Source: an uncultured Eubacteriales bacterium
Lineage (GTDB): Bacteria; Bacillota; Clostridia; Christensenellales; Borkfalkiaceae
NCBI GenBank assembly: GCA_958405585.1
Contig: CATYEP010000074.1
Location: 1-8,580, forward strand
Length of the DNA stretch: 8,580 bases
Direction: 5' to 3'
Shown here: in pieces, positions 5,668 to 8,580 of the stretch
How positions within the stretch are numbered: position 1 is the first letter of the stretch
How the letters are laid out: each line of letters opens with the position of its first letter
Notes under the pieces: generated by a model
Seen by the model: the letters and a program-made list of their open reading frames with translations, nothing else
Told to the model about the DNA's origin: nothing
Databases searched by the model: none
Translations under genes and position numbers: made by a program

Positions 5668-6411
5668 TCAATAAATGAGCTCTTTTCGGGCTGCCCGATG
5701 CGGCTCCAACAGAGTGCGAAACAAAGACAAAGAGGAATTTACGATCAACTCTTCAGGGAAACGGCAATCGCGGACAAGTTCAAGCGCGTACTTAAAATCT
5801 CCGATGTGGGAAGCGCCGTGACTGTCTGAACCGAGCGAAACATAAACACGCTTTTCTTTGCATAATTTCAGCAATTCGGTGTCTCTCGCTTTTGCATCGC
5901 CGCGGTAACCGTTTGGGTTTAAGGATGCGTTGTTCATTTCGATCATTGTGCCGAATTGTTTGCAGGTATTGACTAGAGCTTCCGCGTCGAGCGGGTATTT
6001 TTCATCATCCGGATGACCGACAATGTCGACGCAGCCGCTTTCGATTGCATGTATCAGGCCGCGTGTATTCGTATCGATGTCGGAAGGTTTAAAGCAGGGC
6101 GGATGTTGGCTGACAATGACGATTCCCATTTCGGCAAGAATTTCATTTTTCATGCCGAGGCTGCCGTGTTCATCCATGACGTCGGCTTCCGTACCATATA
6201 CTATTTCGACGCCGAATCGTTTTTTCTCGCAGTATTTGAGAGAGCGGAAATAGTTGTCCGTTGCTGACCCGGGGATGGAAGGTGAGTGATCCGTAATACA
6301 CAGGAGCCGGATCCCTTTTGTTTGCGCGGCTCGCGCAAGATCCGTAATGGTATCCCGCGTGAAATGACCGCTGGCAACGGTATGCGAATGTGTTTCAATC
6401 AAAATATTCAT
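5668..6411 (-). CDS. PHP-domain metal-dependent phosphatase, YcdX type
   Basis: 247 residues, close to the length of E. coli YcdX. PHP proteins hydrolyse phosphoesters using a trinuclear metal site in a distorted TIM barrel; the natural substrate here is not evident. All nine metal-ligand positions of the YcdX type can be placed: His8 and His10 (THSHT), His16, His42 (ITDH), Glu75 (GTEAD), His103 (SQHPP), His133 (GHPDD), and Asp196 and His198 (GSDSHG). I start at the ATG on 6411-6409 because the protein then begins MNILIETHSHT as in the family. A TTG nine codons upstream is in frame but has no ribosome site. No good Shine-Dalgarno precedes the ATG either, and the promoter position suggests a leaderless mRNA. 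The gene is single, with a terminator on its 3' side, divergent from the dehydratase and convergent with the lipoprotein gene. Confidence 0.9.
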   Translation of the reverse strand: MNILIETHSHTVASGHFTRDTITDLARAAQTKGIRLLCITDHSPSIPGSATDNYFRSLKYCEKKRFGVEIVYGTEADVMDEHGSLGMKNEILAEMGIVIVSQHPPCFKPSDIDTNTRGLIHAIESGCVDIVGHPDDEKYPLDAEALVNTCKQFGTMIEMNNASLNPNGYRGDAKARDTELLKLCKEKRVYVSLGSDSHGASHIGDFKYALELVRDCRFPEELIVNSSLSLFRTLLEPHRAARKELIY

Positions 6412-6417
6412 GATTTG

Positions 6418-6446
6418 ATTATATACCTGTTTTGTCAAAAAAACAA
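6418..6446 (-). promoter_or_regulatory. Promoter of the phosphatase gene
   Basis: On the minus strand, TTGTTT (6446-6441) and TATAAT (6423-6418) are 17 nt apart. The -10 box ends only six bases before the ATG, so transcription would begin at or next to the start codon. The -35 box is imperfect. Confidence 0.5.
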
Positions 6447-6516
6447 CAGATTCTTATCAAAAAAAATAAAAAATTTTTTAATAAACCACATAAAGCAACA
6501 AAAATTATACAACAAA

Positions 6517-6553
6517 CCACAAATTTTTTTGTGCAGGGTGTTGACATTTGTGG
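6517..6553. promoter_or_regulatory. Possible operator around the dehydratase -35 box
   Basis: CCACAAA (6517-6523) is mirrored by TTTGTGG (6547-6553), flanking the -35 box, and TTTGTG also occurs at 6528-6533, forming a tighter inverted pair with 6518-6523. Another ACCACA lies near 6485. A regulator recognising CCACAAA half-sites would cover the promoter. The motif is short and its surroundings are AT-rich, so this is only a candidate. Confidence 0.25.
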
Positions 6554-6569
6554 AATGTCGGGTTATAAT
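6541..6569 (+). promoter_or_regulatory. Consensus sigma-A promoter of the glycyl radical dehydratase
   Basis: Perfect -35 TTGACA (6541-6546) and perfect -10 TATAAT (6564-6569) with a 17-nt spacer. Transcription should start near 6576, giving a short leader of about 27 nt. So strong a promoter in front of a substrate-specific catabolic enzyme suggests control by a repressor. Confidence 0.85.
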
Positions 6570-6602
6570 AAAAATGAAAGAATTTAAAAGGCGGAAAAGG
6601 TC

Positions 6603-8580
6603 ATGGCGAAATTTTATTCAGAAAAATTAGCGATGCGGGATCGTATCGGGAGACTGAAAGAGAATCTTTACAAGAAGATGCCGGAAATAGAATCGGCGCG
6701 AGCCAGGCTGATTACGGAATCTTACAGAGCGACCGAGGGAGAGCCGATCATAACGCGGCGAGCGAAGGCTTTTTTGCATATTTTGCAGAATCTTCCCATT
6801 ACGATTCGTGATGAAGAGCTGATCGTGGGCAGCACGACGCTGGCACCGAGAGGGTGTCAGACATATCCCGAGTTCTCCTATGAATGGCTGGAATCTGAGT
6901 TTGACACAGTCGCGACGCGTACGGCGGATCCTTTTTATATTTCCGACAGTGCAAAGCGTGAGATTGCAGAAGCGGACAAGTACTGGAAAGGGAAGACTAC
7001 GAGCGAGTTGGCGACGTCTTATATGGCTCCGGAAACAATCCGTGCGATCGAGCATAATATTTTCACGCCCGGGAACTATTTTTATAACGGAGTCGGTCAT
7101 GTGACAGTGCATTATGACTGGGTGTTGGCGGTCGGATTCAAGGGGATCGCGGAAAAAGCGAAGAAAGCGCTTTCGGAAGTGAAGCTCGGGGATGCGGACT
7201 GTGCGCGCCGTACGCATTTTCTGCAGGCGGTGATCATGAGCTGTGAAGCGGCCGTTATATATGCGAAGCGGTATGCTGTGCTTGCGCGCGATATGGCGCT
7301 GAAGACGAGCGACGAAAAGCGGAAGGCCGAGCTTTTGATGATCGCGCAGAACTGTGAAAATGTACCGGAAAACGGGGCGAGGAATTTCTGGGAAGCATGC
7401 CAGTCGTTCTGGTTTGTGCAGCAGCTTTTGCAGATCGAATCGAGCGGACATTCTATTTCTCCGGGAAGATTCGATCAATACATGTATCCTTATTATAAAA
7501 AGGATCTGGACGAAGGGACGCTGACGAGGGAAGACGCGCAAGAGCTGATCGATTGCATTTGGATCAAGCTCAATGATCTGAACAAATGCCGTGACGCGGC
7601 GAGCGCGGAAGGGTTTGCCGGATACAGTCTGTTCCAGAACCTGATTGTCGGCGGGCAGAATGCGGACGGGCTGGATGTTACGAATGATCTTTCATTCATG
7701 TGCATTACGGCATCGATGCACGTATTGCTGCCGCAGCCGTCGCTTTCCATTCGTGTCTGGAACAACAGCCCGCACGAACTTCTGATGCATGCAGCCGAAC
7801 TGACGCGTACGGGGGTGGGGTTGCCTGCTTATTATAATGACGAAGTGATCATTCCCTCCCTGATGAGCCGCGGTTTGACCTTGCAGGATGCGCGGGAATA
7901 CAATATAATCGGATGCGTGGAGCCGCAGAAATCGGGCAAGACGGAAGGCTGGCACGATGCAGCGTTTTTCAATATGTGCCGTCCGCTGGAACTTGTATTT
8001 TCGGACGGGATGGATAAAGGCGAGCAAGTCGGCATCCATACGGGCGACGTGGCGCAGATGAAGACATTCGAAGAGTTCTACGACGCTTACAAAAAGCAGA
8101 TGGAATATTGCATTTCCTTGCTTGTGAATGCGGACAATGCGATCGACGAAGCGCATGCCGAGAGATGTCCGCTGCCGTTCCTTTCGGGGATGATCGAAGA
8201 TTGCATCGGGCGCGGAAAATCGGTACAGGAAGGCGGAGCGATCTACAATTTCACGGGCCCGCAGGGGTTTGGTATTGCGAATATGGCGGATTCGCTGTAT
8301 GCGATCAAGACGCTCGTATTTGACGAGAAGAAAATAACACTTGCGGAATATAGGGAAGCATTGCGTGAAAATTACGGCAAAGGACTGGATGCGCAGAAAG
8401 CGGAGAAGGTCGTTGCGGAAGTGGTAAAAGAACTGAAGGCCGCGGGCAAAAATGTAACGGAAGCGGAAATCACGTCGGCTGTTTCGGCGCTGGTCGGAAA
8501 CAGCACAAAATATGACAAACTTCTGGAAATGATCGAAAATGTACCCATGTTCGGCTACTATCTGGAAGTGAGAAACATAC
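6603..8580 (+). CDS. Glycyl radical diol dehydratase, probably 1,2-propanediol dehydratase (3' partial)
   Basis: 659 codons are visible and the frame is open to the right edge. It is a pyruvate formate-lyase-like glycyl radical enzyme; the B12-independent dehydratases convert 1,2-propanediol to propionaldehyde or glycerol to 3-hydroxypropionaldehyde and need a radical-SAM activase. ATG 6603 follows AAAGGCGG (from 6587). Active-site residues align with Clostridium butyricum glycerol dehydratase as I recall it: His166 (GVGHV), His283 and Ser284 (GHSIS), Cys438 and Glu440 (GCVEPQ), Asp452 (GWHDAAFF). Phe344 (LFQN) stands where that enzyme has Tyr, and an extra helical segment of about 40 residues (near 592-634) is present. 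Both match the Roseburia inulinivorans propanediol dehydratase as I remember it, so I favour that substrate. The glycyl loop (RVAGYS-like) should lie beyond the edge. No N-terminal microcompartment-targeting extension is seen. The DNA is richer in G+C than the left half. Confidence 0.9.
   Translation, partial: MAKFYSEKLAMRDRIGRLKENLYKKMPEIESARARLITESYRATEGEPIITRRAKAFLHILQNLPITIRDEELIVGSTTLAPRGCQTYPEFSYEWLESEFDTVATRTADPFYISDSAKREIAEADKYWKGKTTSELATSYMAPETIRAIEHNIFTPGNYFYNGVGHVTVHYDWVLAVGFKGIAEKAKKALSEVKLGDADCARRTHFLQAVIMSCEAAVIYAKRYAVLARDMALKTSDEKRKAELLMIAQNCENVPENGARNFWEACQSFWFVQQLLQIESSGHSISPGRFDQYMYPYYKKDLDEGTLTREDAQELIDCIWIKLNDLNKCRDAASAEGFAGYSLFQNLIVGGQNADGLDVTNDLSFMCITASMHVLLPQPSLSIRVWNNSPHELLMHAAELTRTGVGLPAYYNDEVIIPSLMSRGLTLQDAREYNIIGCVEPQKSGKTEGWHDAAFFNMCRPLELVFSDGMDKGEQVGIHTGDVAQMKTFEEFYDAYKKQMEYCISLLVNADNAIDEAHAERCPLPFLSGMIEDCIGRGKSVQEGGAIYNFTGPQGFGIANMADSLYAIKTLVFDEKKITLAEYREALRENYGKGLDAQKAEKVVAEVVKELKAAGKNVTEAEITSAVSALVGNSTKYDKLLEMIENVPMFGYYLEVRNI

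Noticed and set aside
6286..6630. Plus-strand open frame of 114 codons across the phosphatase/dehydratase gap, including a short ATG frame from 6574
   Set aside because: It overlaps the phosphatase on the opposite strand and the promoter and start of the dehydratase. The internal ATG at 6574 sits on the expected transcription start and has no ribosome site.
6627..7541. Long minus-strand open frame of 304 codons
   Set aside because: It lies wholly antisense to the dehydratase, whose frame shows continuous family motifs. The translated product is Arg/His-rich and low in recognisable motifs, as expected for a mirror frame of GC-richer coding DNA.
7493..8156. Two further minus-strand open frames (7493-7765 and 7692-8156)
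   Set aside because: Antisense to the dehydratase, overlapping each other, without ribosome sites or family resemblance.

Overview
The window looks like chromosome from a low-to-moderate-GC, anaerobic Firmicute, probably a gut-type Clostridia member. The clues are strong sigma-A promoters (one perfect TTGACA-17 nt-TATAAT), Shine-Dalgarno sites of the AAAGGAG type, intrinsic hairpin terminators, clostridial large serine recombinases, and an oxygen-sensitive glycyl radical enzyme closely resembling fucose/rhamnose-pathway propanediol dehydratase. No rRNA, tRNA or CRISPR array is visible.

Left part (1-2804): three consecutive + strand genes of the large serine recombinase family, typically found at one end of an integrative element. 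The first is only a C-terminal piece entering from the left edge. The second lacks the catalytic resolvase domain altogether and keeps the DNA-binding recombinase domain and zinc ribbon. The third is complete in its catalytic part but is frameshifted at an A8 tract near its C-terminus. Overlapping or abutting junctions suggest one co-translated unit. Just downstream (2813-2870) is a dense cluster of small palindromes and direct repeats that also contains a promoter.

Middle part (2841-5667): a Fic-domain AMP-transferase-like protein with its own promoter and terminator, then an AT-rich stretch, then a predicted secreted lipoprotein with Ig-like/MBG-like sequence. The lipoprotein gene is flanked on both sides, in the same orientation, by a roughly 70-nt repeat. 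Each repeat copy is predicted to fold into a small hairpin followed by a long terminator hairpin; the long stem differs between copies only by compensated base-pair changes. This is the most interesting unexplained structure in the window.

Right part (5571-8580): a minus-strand PHP-family phosphatase of the YcdX type, with its own terminator and a promoter placed so that its mRNA could be leaderless. Divergent from it is a 3'-truncated glycyl radical diol dehydratase with a consensus promoter. This part is visibly richer in G+C than the left and middle and looks like resident metabolic sequence, whereas 1 to about 5.6 kb looks like accessory DNA.

The genes do not form one pathway. The recombinases probably move or once moved the accessory segment, Fic and the lipoprotein are candidate cargo, and the dehydratase would convert 1,2-propanediol to propionaldehyde (or glycerol to 3-hydroxypropionaldehyde). 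Its activating enzyme and partners would be expected beyond the right edge.
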